A program made the translations under genes and the position numbers. Below, in pieces: positions 36,027 through 48,800 of a stretch of 64,000 nt of DNA. The notes beneath the pieces are model-generated. The model saw nothing but the letters and a program-made list of their open reading frames with translations, searched no databases and was not told the DNA's origin. The first letter of the stretch is position 1. Every line of letters begins with the position of its first letter. Source of the stretch: Liolophura sinensis (Eukaryota; Mollusca; Polyplacophora; Chitonida; Chitonidae); assembly GCF_032854445.1 (NCBI RefSeq), contig NC_088303.1, positions 8,005,501 through 8,069,500 of the forward strand. The letters run 5' to 3'.

Positions 36027-36402
36027 ACGATTGGGACTTTGGTGTAGAAAAACAAAGTGTGGACAATACTTATCAAACTTATGGGTGAAAATATTTGATT
36101 GAGTTGATACATGACGGAGGGACGTATGTTGTAACGAATTTGTTTAATTTTAAGGTCACCGTGCGTGCATGATATGGTAGATGCCGTCCAGTTTCGGCAG
36201 CGGAAGACATTTGACCTGTCTGAATTGGCCGCCAGATGACAGAAGAATGTAATAAGCTGCTCACCTTCTCTGTCCTGGCAAGATCGCCATGCTAAAATCG
36301 CCTCGTGATGGGATCAAGTCATGGACATGAGGCTTCCTTATCCCAACAACCATTTTTAAAGTCTTTGATACGACCCAACCCGGGTTTGATCCCGTTGTCT
36401 TG

Positions 36403-36725
36403 GGGTGCTTGGGGTTTAACGTCGTGCTTAACAATTTTTCAGTCATATGACGACGAAGGAACCTTTAGAGTGCATGTAATGTGCCTCCCTGTTGCGGGAC
36501 GGGTTTCCACTGCTCTTTTATCTAGTGCTATTTCCACCTGAGACGCCTTACCGAAGGCAAATAAGCCGCCCCACCCGAGCCATTATACTGATACGGGTCA
36601 ACCAGTCGTTGCACTATCCCCTTCATGCTGAACGCCAAGCGAGGAAGTTACAACTTCCTCTTTTAAGGTGTTAGATGTGACTGGACCCAGGGTTGACCCT
36701 GGATCTACTGCTCCGGAAGCGGGCT
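36403..36725 (-). repeat. SINE-B copy
   Basis: Minus-strand copy from gtgcttggggtttaacgtcg to ggatctactgctccggaagc. The actc tail is reduced to one unit. It lies only 0.4 kb from the full-length plus-strand copy, forming an inverted pair. Confidence 0.88.
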
Positions 36726-37894
36726 GGCCTCTCGACTTTGAGGCGGATGCTGTAACCATAAGCGGTAGTTTATTTGATTTGATACATATAATTATTAATT
36801 TCATTTGGAATAGAAGTAAAGGCTAAATCCAGAATACGTTTTGTGAAACTGTCCCAAGCTCTATTTTGACAAACACACCGTACGAATTAACTGAAGAAAC
36901 TGTCAGCATTCAAGCCATAATCATTACACGTCTGTGAATTCCAGAAGAATGTACACAAAGCTCTGTGTTCGATGCTTACAGTACGTGTATATGTGTTTTG
37001 CGGTAGGGGCAGAGCCACAATTCTGTCCCTTGAAAAGGAAAGACAGACCTACAGGAGTATTATTTCTAATGATATAAAACCTGAGAATATTTAAATAAGA
37101 CATTGTGTAATCAAAACAACACTATAAACAAAAGCAATACTTTAACTTGTGAGGTATATTTTATCTTTGATGTCTTGCGAATTACCATGTTCATGTCAAG
37201 ACCTTAAACAACAATAAATAAGTCAATAAAAGGTATTTATTGCGTATGAAACTAACTGTACAGGTACAAGCGAAGGTAACACCTTCCAACATGCACCACG
37301 GGGTATATCTAAGTCGCCTACATGTTTTACTAATTTGTTGTAGCCTAAGAAGTTTAGGGACCAATGTGTTTTGAAGAGTTAATATGGTTCAGTAAATCAA
37401 GGTAAATGATGTAGGACATCGCTATCTTGATGAAATGAGGTGATGTTGGCCTAATGTATGCCTTCCAGATTGGGATAGGTACATCCTGGTCACACAGATG
37501 GTGCTAGCGCTGAAAGATACAGATTAATTGTCTTTGCCTAGCTCTAATATAGCAGGGAAAGAAAATTCTGTTACGGCCCTCAGAGTGTCTCTCAGCAAAA
37601 TATGTAGAAAAAAAATATAGGAGGTCTTTAATAAAAAATAGGCGAAATATAGGAATTCTTTTCTAAAAATATAGGATAATAAGGAACCTATAATTTTTGC
37701 GCCCATAATTCTGCGCCCAACGGATGATTTGATCGGTGTTTAGCTCCATACTCAAGAATTTTTCAGTTATATAATTTTGGTGAGCCCTAGCTATGTTTTA
37801 TTAAAACTGGTAAACACCGAACTTTTGAACTGTAAGTTTGTACATTATGTGACGTAAGCATCGTCAATCGGTCATTCAACTCGGTTTCCAAATT

Positions 37895-38760
37895 CCTGTT
37901 CTGTATTTACTGCGAAGCCAAGGCAATTTTGTGCGCACTTCGGTCCATTCCAGGGCTCGGAGGTGGCAGATTTCTCATCTGCTCGGACTCCCTTCCTGCC
38001 TCCAGGCAATTCGGGCTTGTTCGTCTGTACATCCAGACATTCTGTCTATCAGGAGATGTTTTTAAACGACTTAATGAAGATTTTATCATTGTCTTTTGTT
38101 GAGTGCCCGGGCATATGGGTATCCCTGGGAATACTGCTTGCAGATGAAGCCGCGAAGGCGGCTCTGCATTCCGTTACTACCCAAACTGACGTCCATATTC
38201 GGACTTGCGTTCACTTATTTGCTCCTATATCAAGCGCTTGTTTCAGGCTCAATGGGATGACCAGACAACCAACAAACTGCATGATATTCGTCAGTTTGTT
38301 GGTCCAGCAGCTTCCCTTTCAAGGGATCGTCTCCGCTCTTGCGTTTTGAGGAGGTGTCGTATCGGTCACACACGTGCTACGCATGGGTATTTGTTGAAAG
38401 GAGAAGATGCTCCTCATTGCTTTGCTTGTGATCACAGTCAAGCACATATTGCTTGACTGTGGCGACTTTGCTCCTGTACGAGATTCCTTTTATCATGTAA
38501 GCTCTCTTTCAGAACTTTTCAATTCTGTAGAAAGTGATACTATTTTTGATTTTTCTCTTTACCATTGGTATGGCTGGAAAACTGTAATTTTAAACTACCG
38601 TCTGTGTTTGTGACTTCTGGTGTCCTTTTTTGACTGAATAGTAAATGAATTATCCGTAGTAGATCGACTACTTGACGTTTTATTGTCGCGATGAAACTGA
38701 AATATTGTTGAAAGCGACGTTTAAAACTTTCACTCACTCACTCACTCACTCACTCACTCA
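37895..38760 (+). pseudogene. 3' end of a LINE: RNase H, C-terminal segment and ACTC tail
   Basis: Broken frames encode an RNase H-like part (CEAKAILCALRSI, then FLICSDSL), LADEAAKAAL (about 38,130), and RIGHTRATHGYLLKG with a Cys/His-like CFACDHSQAH and LLDCGDFAPVRDS (38,350-38,490). This is the usual end of I/Jockey-type LINEs with an RNase H domain. After the last frame the 3' UTR ends actgaaatattgttgaaagc, gacgtttaaaactttc, (actc)7. Frameshifts make it non-functional, and the reverse transcriptase is absent (5' truncation). Confidence 0.75.
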
Positions 38761-38774
38761 ATCGGTCATATTGT

Positions 38775-40372
38775 CACCAAGGTCCCATGTACAACCATAC
38801 ACATCAACATCACGTGACGTGCATGTACCTATCCCGAATTGAACCAGCTGGATGACGTGTAGTACTACCATGCACATCAGCATCACTTACGTGACCAGCA
38901 TTTACCTATCCCGAATTGAACCAGCTGATGACGTGTAAGTACTACCAATACACATCAATATCACTTACGTGACCAGCATGTACTTATCCCGAATTGAACC
39001 AGCTGGATGACGTGTAGTACTACCATACACATCAACACCACTTATGTGACCAGCATGTACCTATCCCGAATTGAACCAGCTGGATGACATGTAGTACTAC
39101 CATACACATCAACATCACTTACGTGACCAGCATGTACCTATCCCGAATTGAACCAGTTGGATGACGTGTAGCACTACTATACACAGCAACATCACTTACG
39201 CGACCAGCATGTACCTATCCGAATTGAACCAGCTGGATGACGTGTAGTACGTACTACCATACGCAGCAACATCACTTATGTGGACCAGTATGTACCTATC
39301 CCGAATGAACCAGCTGGATGACGTGTAAGTACTACCATACACATCAACAGGACTTATGTGACCAGCATGTACCTATCCCGAATTGAACCGACTGGATGAC
39401 GTGTAGCACCACCATACACAGCAACATCACTTATGTGACCAGCATGTACCTATCCCGAATTGAACCAGCTGGATGACGTGTAGTACTACCATACCCAGCA
39501 ACATCACATATGTGACCAACAATGCACCTATCCTGAATTGAACCAGCTGGATGACGTGTAGTACTACCATACACATCAGCATCACTTACGTGATCAGCAT
39601 GTACTTATCCCGAATTGAACCAGCTGGGATGACGTGTAGTACTACCGTACACATCACATCACTTACGTGACCAGCATGTACTTATGCCGAATTGAAAACC
39701 AGCTGGATGACGTGTAGTACTACCATACACATCAACATCACTTACGTGACCAGCATGTACCTATCTCGAATTGAACCAGCTGGATGACATGTGGTACTAC
39801 CATACACATCAGCACCACTTATGTGACCAGCATGTACCTATCCCGAATTGAACCAGCTGGATGACGTGTGGCACTACCATACACATCAACATCACTTATG
39901 TGACCAGCATGTACCTATCCCGAATTGAACCAGCTGGATGACGTGTAGCACTACCATACACAGCAACATCACGTATGTGACCAGCATGTACCTATCCCGA
40001 ATTGAACCAGCTGGATGACGTGTAGTACTACCATACACAGCAACATCACGTATGTGACCAGCATGTACCTATCCCGAATTGAACCAGCTGGATGACGTGT
40101 AGTACTACCATACACATTAACATCACTTACGTGACCAGCATGTACTTATCCCGAATTGAACCAGCTGGATGACATGTAGTACTACCATACACATTAACAT
40201 CACTTACGTGACCAGCATGTACCTATCCCGAATTGAACCAGCTGGATGACGTGTAGTACTACCATACACAGCAACATCACTTATGTAACCAGTATGTATC
40301 CATTCCGAATTGAACCAGCTGGATGACGTGTAGTGCTACCATACACATCAACACACCTATGTGACCATCATG
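38775..40372. repeat. 77-bp minisatellite, about 20 units
   Basis: The unit runs ccatacacatcaacatcact, tacgtgaccagcatgtacct, atcccgaattgaaccagctg, gatgacgtgtagtacta. Single-base indels are frequent. It begins right after the ACTC tail of the LINE. Every unit carries two ACGT-centred motifs (cttacgtgac, gatgacgtgt). Confidence 0.95.
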
Positions 40373-41689
40373 TACATGTCTTGAAACGAGAATGCCTCAT
40401 ATGCATGTACGTTCAATTCCGACAAATGATTGATATAAAGAATAACAGACACACTTTCTCAGAGTCATATTATACTGGAAACGATATACAGGAAACTCCT
40501 ATCTTCCGGGTTCCAGGTTATAGTGAATGCAACGATTCAAAGCGGTTAATGTGGAAGCTAAGCTAGGACGTGGCCATCCGATCCCAAGGCTAAATATTCA
40601 CCTGCTTTGTCAACAGCAATAGGTTTCTTCAGATGTTTTAGATGGGTTTATTCTCAAATTAGGCCATGTGCTTACTATGAAGCAGCTCATGAATAAACTT
40701 TTGAGACAGGTCTATCATGGGATAAAATGGTTGACGATTAATAGTGCTGTGCTGAGCATTCTTATGCTTTTAGGGCAATATTTTCTGGCATTCTCTCTTT
40801 CCTTCAGGAAGCTGTGTGATAGGTGTTTGTATACACCATTTATTTAGTGTTATGCTTAATTTACTATTTTGTTGACGTTTTATTAAAATTTATTTAACAG
40901 TATTTTACTTTATGATGAAAACATAATATACAGACAGGTCATACAATAATTTGATTCTGTTTGTGATATTTGAGATTTTTCATAATACGGATTCTAGTTA
41001 ATAACTGAGCCTTGTCTTTTGTTCTGGCTTAGTCCTACTTTGTATCATATTTTTCTATTTAAATTCCGAATGACTAAAGCATAAGGCCCATAGTGTCTTC
41101 AATATGATGTGTTCGATCTGTGATGTTCTGTAAATTATGATTGCAAATACAACCAATTTGGCGTGACCTGGTTGAACCCATGTCTGGTCACATGACCACC
41201 AGGAGTACCATTATAACCTAAGGCAACGCAGATTACACGTGTATGCTTTAAAATAGAAAATACATTGTGTGGGCGTTTTTGCCACTCGTGAAAAATAACA
41301 AGCTCGTGCGTCGATCGATATACAGGCCTGTCTTTCACAGCGATCGTCTTTCTGTTCCATGGCTACGAGGTCATATTCAGTGAATCTTAATTTGGATTTT
41401 CTTTTTCTTCTCGTTTTTTTTCATTATATTGTTAATAGAACTTGGAATCTGCCTTCAATTTTTCACAGCATTCCTTTAGACTCCCATGCAGTGGTGAAAA
41501 AAATTATTTTACATAGGCCTATAGTGCTTTTACTGGAATTCCGTCTAACATAAGTTATATGGGACACCCTTCCATCCCCCTTTTTACTATGCCACAGTTA
41601 AGAACCTTTGTGTCCTTTAACTGTATCTAGCATGGCACTAGAGCCTATATAGGATATACATAATATTCATGTACATGTATCTCCCTCCT
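40373..41689. other. Non-coding, nothing recognised
   Basis: Unique AT-rich sequence between the 77-bp minisatellite and the upstream block of unit C. No supported gene. Confidence 0.55.
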
Positions 41690-42400
41690 AGCCGGCTTCT
41701 CGTCCTGGTTATCCAACGCCAGGTATCGCGAGAAAGCACGAGGTTATCGTGACTAGTATAGAGCAGCGCCCAGGGAGCAAGCAGACGTCTTATCAGTGGT
41801 AAACAGTGTGTATAAATATATATATTATTTCTGTCGCTCTGTTCGCAATTATTATTTTTATCACGCGATCATCCAGTTGTCTGCTTTTTGAACGGCAACG
41901 TTCACATTTCTTGACCTTAGCAATTTGGGATGACCTTCTCACACACTATATGAAGATTCTGTTACCTTTCCAATGTCTCCAATGACTTTGACTTTGGTGG
42001 CCATTTAAGGCACAGCGCCACTCTTATAGTGAATGCACTTACATTTCAGCTTAACAACTAAGACAACCACTATCTATCGACGCGATACGTTAAGTTTCAA
42101 GGGAATCCATCATCTCAGAAGTTACAGGACATCATACTAGTACGTTTCATACACTTCCTGTTGGCCATTGTTCAACTTCGTCTTTTCGTTTGGCACACAT
42201 GGCTCCATTAAGACTTTAGTTAGTTGTATGATCGTAGCAAATCACCGGTCAGAGCCAGACTTCAACAAATCTACATGGAAATTACACAAAATTAGTTTCT
42301 GACTCTGAGCTTTACAGGGGAGACAACTCGTATAATCAAATCACATCCAAATCAAAAACTTCATTGGTTAAAGGGAGACAATGAATTGTACGGCATTATA
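41690..42400 (+). promoter_or_regulatory. Upstream block of unit C (copy 3 of 3)
   Basis: Aligns with the blocks before genes A and B: tcgcgagaaagcacgaggtt (41,727), attatttctgtcgctctgtt (about 41,824), cacatttcttgacc, gatgaccttctcacacacta tatgaagattc (about 41,930), and ggagacaactcgtataatca ... gttaaagggagacaatg (42,318-42,383). A good TATA box (gtataaatatatata, from 41,810) lies just before the aligned core and would suit a start near 41,840. The block is about 0.9 kb before the leader exon. Confidence 0.5.
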
Positions 42401-42804
42401 GTGTCTACAGTGATGACAGCAATCCAAAGCAGGTGCGGTTGATGTTGGGCATCTGACTTGTCTCCAGCACCTTGTACATACTTGTGCTGCAATGTGGAAA
42501 ACACAAACAAGATCATTCTACAACACATTATTGTATTGTACTGTATTGTTACTAGAAAATGTAAGCCAAAAGACAGAATCATAATACAACTATATAGATG
42601 TTTTCTTTTTCAGTCTTCTGAATTTGCTGTGTAGATGGACATATATTAGTCTGCAAATTGTTTGTGTGAAAAAGCTATATGGTAGAAAATACAGCCCTCC
42701 TAGATCTAAGAGGTGGAATGTAAGAAACACCATTAAGCTGAACATGGCCTTAGAGGAGTGGTGATATAATAGACTAATTATATTACTTTGATTTGGCCAA
42801 CAGA

Positions 42805-45800
42805 ATGATTTCCAGATCAAGAAGAAGAGATGAAGGTGGCTCAGTCTTATTGATAGTTAAGGTGCTGGGATTATGTAAGTACAGCTACTTCAATACTGCA
42901 AAAGTAAAAACTTGCCTACTCAGTGAAAATGACGTTGTGTTAGAGAACTGGGAAAATCTACGGACTATAAAATACATGATGGATGGAAGAATTTTTTTGT
43001 AAAACTTTCAAGAAATTGTAAGAAAAAAAATGGTCATCAGCTGAAAAATTATGAAGTACAACATTAATCCCAAAACATAGACTAGCATCAGAATTTAAGC
43101 CAAAAGTCAAACTGGACACTAGGAGCAGTACTCAGAGTTCTTCTGGTTTGCCTGCAAGTTTCCTGGTCCTAACACAAAAAGATTTGTGTTATTCTGATTT
43201 TACATGGTTCTGGTTTCCAGTAAAGCTGCTGGAACATGCCTAATAATTTAAACGCAGTTTTATATTGGTTTTTATTGGAAAAGAAACTGTGACAGTTATT
43301 AATGTCCATGCAGTGTATATATTGTTTCTGTGACAAATATTTACTATAAAAACTTAATTGAATCAATTAAATACTATAGAGATAAAATCTAAAATTTCCT
43401 TCAAGACTACGTCTTTCATTTTTATTTAATTCTTTTAATTGATGAATGATATTCTACTGGAAAACTAATTTTCAGCACCAAGAGCCAGTAATATTTTATG
43501 AATTTTGTGTCTCTAGAAGTGCACTTGGGTGAAATTGGAACATATGGCAACAATCTAACATTGATATGAATTCCTGTAAATGGCCTAAAGACACTGTTGA
43601 AAAACTACCTACTAGGATGTGCAATAATTGGTATATTTTTTCTTCTTTTTTCTTTCAGTTTTAATACCAGAAGGTAAGCATATGCACATGACTGAAAACA
43701 AATATAATACGTACTGACAGATGTATACACAAAATAAAAGCTAACAAACTAAAACTTTACAATTGTACATAATAAGCCAGTGCATTAAAACCAAGAGATC
43801 ACCTTTCACAAGATCCGTAAGGGTATTTTGTTCAGTCAAAGATCATCATAGTGTAAGACTTGGGTGTATGGCAAGATTATCATCAGACTGTTTTATGGTA
43901 ACATGGGTAAATTTGTGCAGTAACAAATTATGAATAGTCAGCTTGAAAGAAACAACAACTCGCTGAAAATGCCTTTCACTAGTTAAATCCAGATTTATTG
44001 ATATTGAACAAAAGGAAACAAAAGACATGTAGAACAGTAGCAAAAAAGGAAGAATACGTGAACAGGGAGACAGTACACTCATTCTCTACATGCCAGTTTA
44101 TGTGTAGACCTTTTCCCTTTAGGTACATATAGGACTGCATGCTGGGGACGCATGACCACGCCTAGACACAAAATACAAATAATTATACAAAGAACTGCTG
44201 TGGTTGTATATGTTAAAAGCATGTAATTAAAAGATCAGGATAAAATATAAATTGCACCTAAAAACACCTAAAATATGCCAAGGTAGTAATAACTAATACA
44301 AGAGCAGTGAGGCAATGCACAAGGTTATCCTCATACTCACTGATCAGGTATAACCATGCCAAGGATGACTGGAGTTGACAACTGACTGATTTATGCTTTG
44401 TACTATTCCAGGATTCTGACCATAGCAAAATGCAAACAACCTATTAAATTATAAGTGGCTGAATTGCAAAGTCACATAAGAACTGGCCCATGTCACCCAC
44501 AACAACTGTGGCATGAACAATAAGCATAAGCAACATTATACTAAGATAACAACCAAGAGCTGGTTGCCCAGCACAAGTTGTCCCTGCATAATTTGAGTTG
44601 TCATATACATCAGCAGTGTCTCACCCAATCATGCCCATAGCAAGTATATATACAAGTGACAGTTGTTACCACATACAATATAACAGTCAGACATGTCTAT
44701 CATAAACATGATATTGTGTAAAAACATCCTCACAACAAATAATCACACCTATTTACATGTGTAATATCGTTATATCTTTAGTTGTAACGACCAAATGAAA
44801 AATTAATCTATAGTGAATATGCGATTGGTGAAAGTAAATGCAGTGAGTTCATGTTTTGTGTGTGCATATAAGTATTTGGCAATGCAACACATACAGCGCT
44901 AGCATTGACCAAGACAATAAATGTTGTGAATGTAAATGAATTGTACATTCAATTGTCAAAGTAACTACACGAATTAAACCTTCCAAGTGTTAAATCTATC
45001 ATTATCTAAGGCAGCTTGGCTACATGGGCTCAGCATGTTCACAACTTAGTGCAAAATTTGTAGACTTTAATTTCATCAAAACAAGGCTACCCTTTTTCCT
45101 CTAATTTTTGGGACACCTGATCTACTCATTTTAGCCAATATATATGTACTTCTAGCAGGCACATTGAGTTTCTTTTTTATCACATGGTTAGACCATACTC
45201 ATATCTTTAAAAAAACATACTTTGCCAAAAGACAGGTAACGAAATGTAATATTTTGCTTTCAACACGACTAATATCTGTCCCAAAATTTAGAAGAATTAG
45301 GGTATATAATAATCATAACCAAGTAAGCAAATACTCATTACCACTTGGCCATGTCTCAGCTAGTGGTTATCATGCATATATGACTAGCTTCACAGGAAGA
45401 CCCAGATTACCATGAGACAGCCCAGTGATAATAACTTGCCATATACCCGTGTCATATTGGCGTACAGGGTAGGGCATTTGTGCTTGTGCAATATTCTGAT
45501 AGATTAGTTACATGGAAAACTCACTTTAGCTTTGTGAAAGTGCCAGTATGTTTATATAGGCTATGTACTCTGTAACCCATATCTTCTACCATCAGAATAT
45601 TAAAATTCACTGCAGTGAGTTTCTTTCAAGCAGACTTGATGTATTCAAAAGCTCGCATGCATATGCTCAGATTACTGGGGGACAGTGCGATGATGATATC
45701 TCACTGTGCACAACGGTCTTACAATAGCTAGAGGTCTGCCAGCAAGCTGAGGATTGTCGCGGGTTTCCGCCGGGCTCTGCCGGGTTTGCTCCCACCATAA

Positions 45801-48800
45801 TGCTGGCTGCCGTCGTATAAGATAACACCAATCAAATAAATAAAAACATTAGCTAGAATATGGTATAGTCATATTGTTATTATGAAAAACCTAGGTATAA
45901 GTATAGGCTACGATTTTAGCCCATTCATAGGCAGATTCTTCATTATGGTGATCAAGTTGTTAGCATTAAAAATCCAGGTAAGGTGCACATGTCAAGGTGC
46001 ATGTGAATGTAAGTGGTTCTTTGCTGTTCTGCAAGATGGCCTCCAAGTATACTGGAATGCATCTCCTGACAAGTACCAGGTCTTGCATATTATCTGAACT
46101 TGTGCATGCTTAAGTTTAATGGCAATCGGGTAATTATTTTCACGACTACATGAATTTAGGACTTAGCTTAACATTGCTTTCCATGTAATCAGATTGTGTG
46201 CATACATCTCTTCCTAAAGTAATGAACCTGTTTCCGTGAAACTTAGCATACATCTCTCCTAAGATCTAAAATTGTGCATGATTAAGTTTATTACAAGCGC
46301 GTAATTACATTTTCATAATTACTCCCGTTCAGTTCCTTAATTAGTGAAGTAATGGATTTTCATGTACACTGTATTCTCTTTTGATACTACATTTCTCCAT
46401 TCAAAATGGAAGGATGTACCAGTAGTGCAATCAGTGCACACCACGAATTTCTCATGAAACAATCCATATGAAGCCAAAACTAAGCAACACGACATCCTGT
46501 CAATTCTTTTAACGTTTTATTTCTTTTATTTTTGGAAAATGTTGGGGGATGGAAGGCCTTGGGAAGCGATTTAGCACACCCAGATTTTAGTTTTGAATTC
46601 CTGTCAGCAATAGTGTATTTGTTGGATTTGTACAATTTTCAGCTTTCCAGATAGTCTAAGTATTTATGTAGAGGTTACACGATGCGCCTCACACTTGCCG
46701 GATAAAGAAAGTGGCAATCTGTTGGTCGCCTGTAATCATTTGTGGCCAGGAGTATATGTAAACGTGGGGAACTCTCGTCTTTCCTTGTCAATAAGTCATC
46801 CAATGTCGGACCAACCAACCTCGTGTACCTCAAAACCTCTGTCAAACCATAAGTGTCAACAAGTAAGCATCATCAGCTATGTGTACGAAATGAGGGAAAT
46901 GCCAGGCCTTTCTTGAGAATGAAGCCCAGAGACTAAACAGACAAATCCAGGAACTAAGAGACACTCAACAGAAAGTCAAGTCTATTATGAAAGAATGTGC
47001 CACCCAAGCGGAACTGAACAAAGCAGAAGCTGACAGGCAAAATGACTCTGGTTCGACACAGGTGAAGAAAGCATCTGGAGCCTCGTGCGGACACAATTAA
47101 GCACAATATACCAGTAGTAGTGTACGGAGCAAATGGTTTGCCTTACGATAGACGAAGGGATCTTGAAAACAATCTTGAAAAATCTGGCTTGAAATCAAGC
47201 CTGCCAAGTCAAACTCATTTTTAACACATTTTCGATACTGCTCGCCAAATTCACCTACCTCATGGGTGAATGAGTTTACATCAAACCTGAAAAAGGCTGA
47301 CAGTGAACAAAAGGAGCTTATTCTGCAGTGTTGATCTACATGTATATAACACTGCACATCATAAATGGAGCAGCATGCAGGTTTGATTCATTTAGTCTTA
47401 TTGAAGTAGTTAATTCTCCAAACCAGAATTGCAAGATGAATTGATCACATCTATGTTAATAGTACTGACAGTATCCTGTCTGTTTATGTCCCTTTTCTTT
47501 CCATGACCATTTTCCAATTAGCATTACTTTAAAATCCAAAATTAACTACAGTAAAGGTCACAAACACACAATAATTAAATACCCTAAGCACTTTGATAAA
47601 TCTCTTCAGGCAAACCTTATTGATGCGCCTTTTAGAAAGTGTTGAATACATCACAAATGCCGAACAAGCGACAAACAAATGGTTTGTTCTGTTTCAAGGT
47701 GTCCTTGATAAGCATTCGCCACTGAAAACTACGCGAGTTACTGAGGATATACTTAATCCATGCATCGGTGAGACATGTACAAAGGTGATAAATTATAAGC
47801 ACTGGAGAAATAAGGATGCTGTAAAAATTTAAAAGCTAGGAATAAAAAAATTCTTAAGTGACCTGAAAGACTACACATCCTCTTCTAGCAGTATCTGGAA
47901 AATTCCGCGAAACATTAATCCTAAACTAAACAATTTACAAGAAGTTATGTCCGATAAGGATGACAATGTGATAACAGACACTTTCAGAATTGGTGAAGCC
48001 TTCATGTAATGAGTCTATCTGAGACATCCAGAGCAAGAAATGTGTTCCTCGGTTTGAAAGACTTAAAAAGCAAAAAATTGATGAAGTTTCGCGTGATACT
48101 TGTTTCCCTATACCAAATATTTTTCTATACTATATACCATACCTCTCAATAAGGGTGCCCCCCCCCCAAAAAAAAAAAAATGAAAATTATCATCCTATCT
48201 CTACTTTATCCATATAGTCTAAAATCGCTCAATATGTTAGCGTTGATGGATATCTATGGCATGTCATCTTACTACAGGATTTTCAGTCAGGCTTTAGACC
48301 GTTACACTTTTGTGAAACTGCCGTCTTGACAGTCACTAGATTTTACTTCAAAAACTTGAAATTTGCAAGTTCCACAACACTGCTGTTAATTTATTAAAAA
48401 CCTATTGGTAAAACGGAAAGCAGATGGCTGTTTTGGGACGAGAAATGTTAAATGCCTTGCATGTTCAGGCAGGAGTTCCACAGAGCTCCATATTAGGACC
48501 CCGGCCCACTTTTTATTATGTATATTAATGATATACCATTGTATATTAGTCAGACCTGAACTTTTCAGCTGAAACTACTGCTTATAGTTCAGCTGATAAT
48601 CTATCAAAAATTGAACAGAAAATACGCATATATAAGTATGATGTTGGTGTGATGCAAATTGTATGTTTATAAATGTCAATAAATCCAAATGTAAGCTGAT
48701 TCGATCCAGAGAGCACTTAAATGCATGCTGTCAACCATAATTCATTCAGTGTAGCAGTTAATGGAAAAAATCTAGACAAGGTCAGGTGTACTAAGGTTTA

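Noticed and set aside
46695-46916. 73-residue plus-strand frame as a gene
   Set aside because: No splice context, and it sits just upstream of LINE remains; no recognisable motif.
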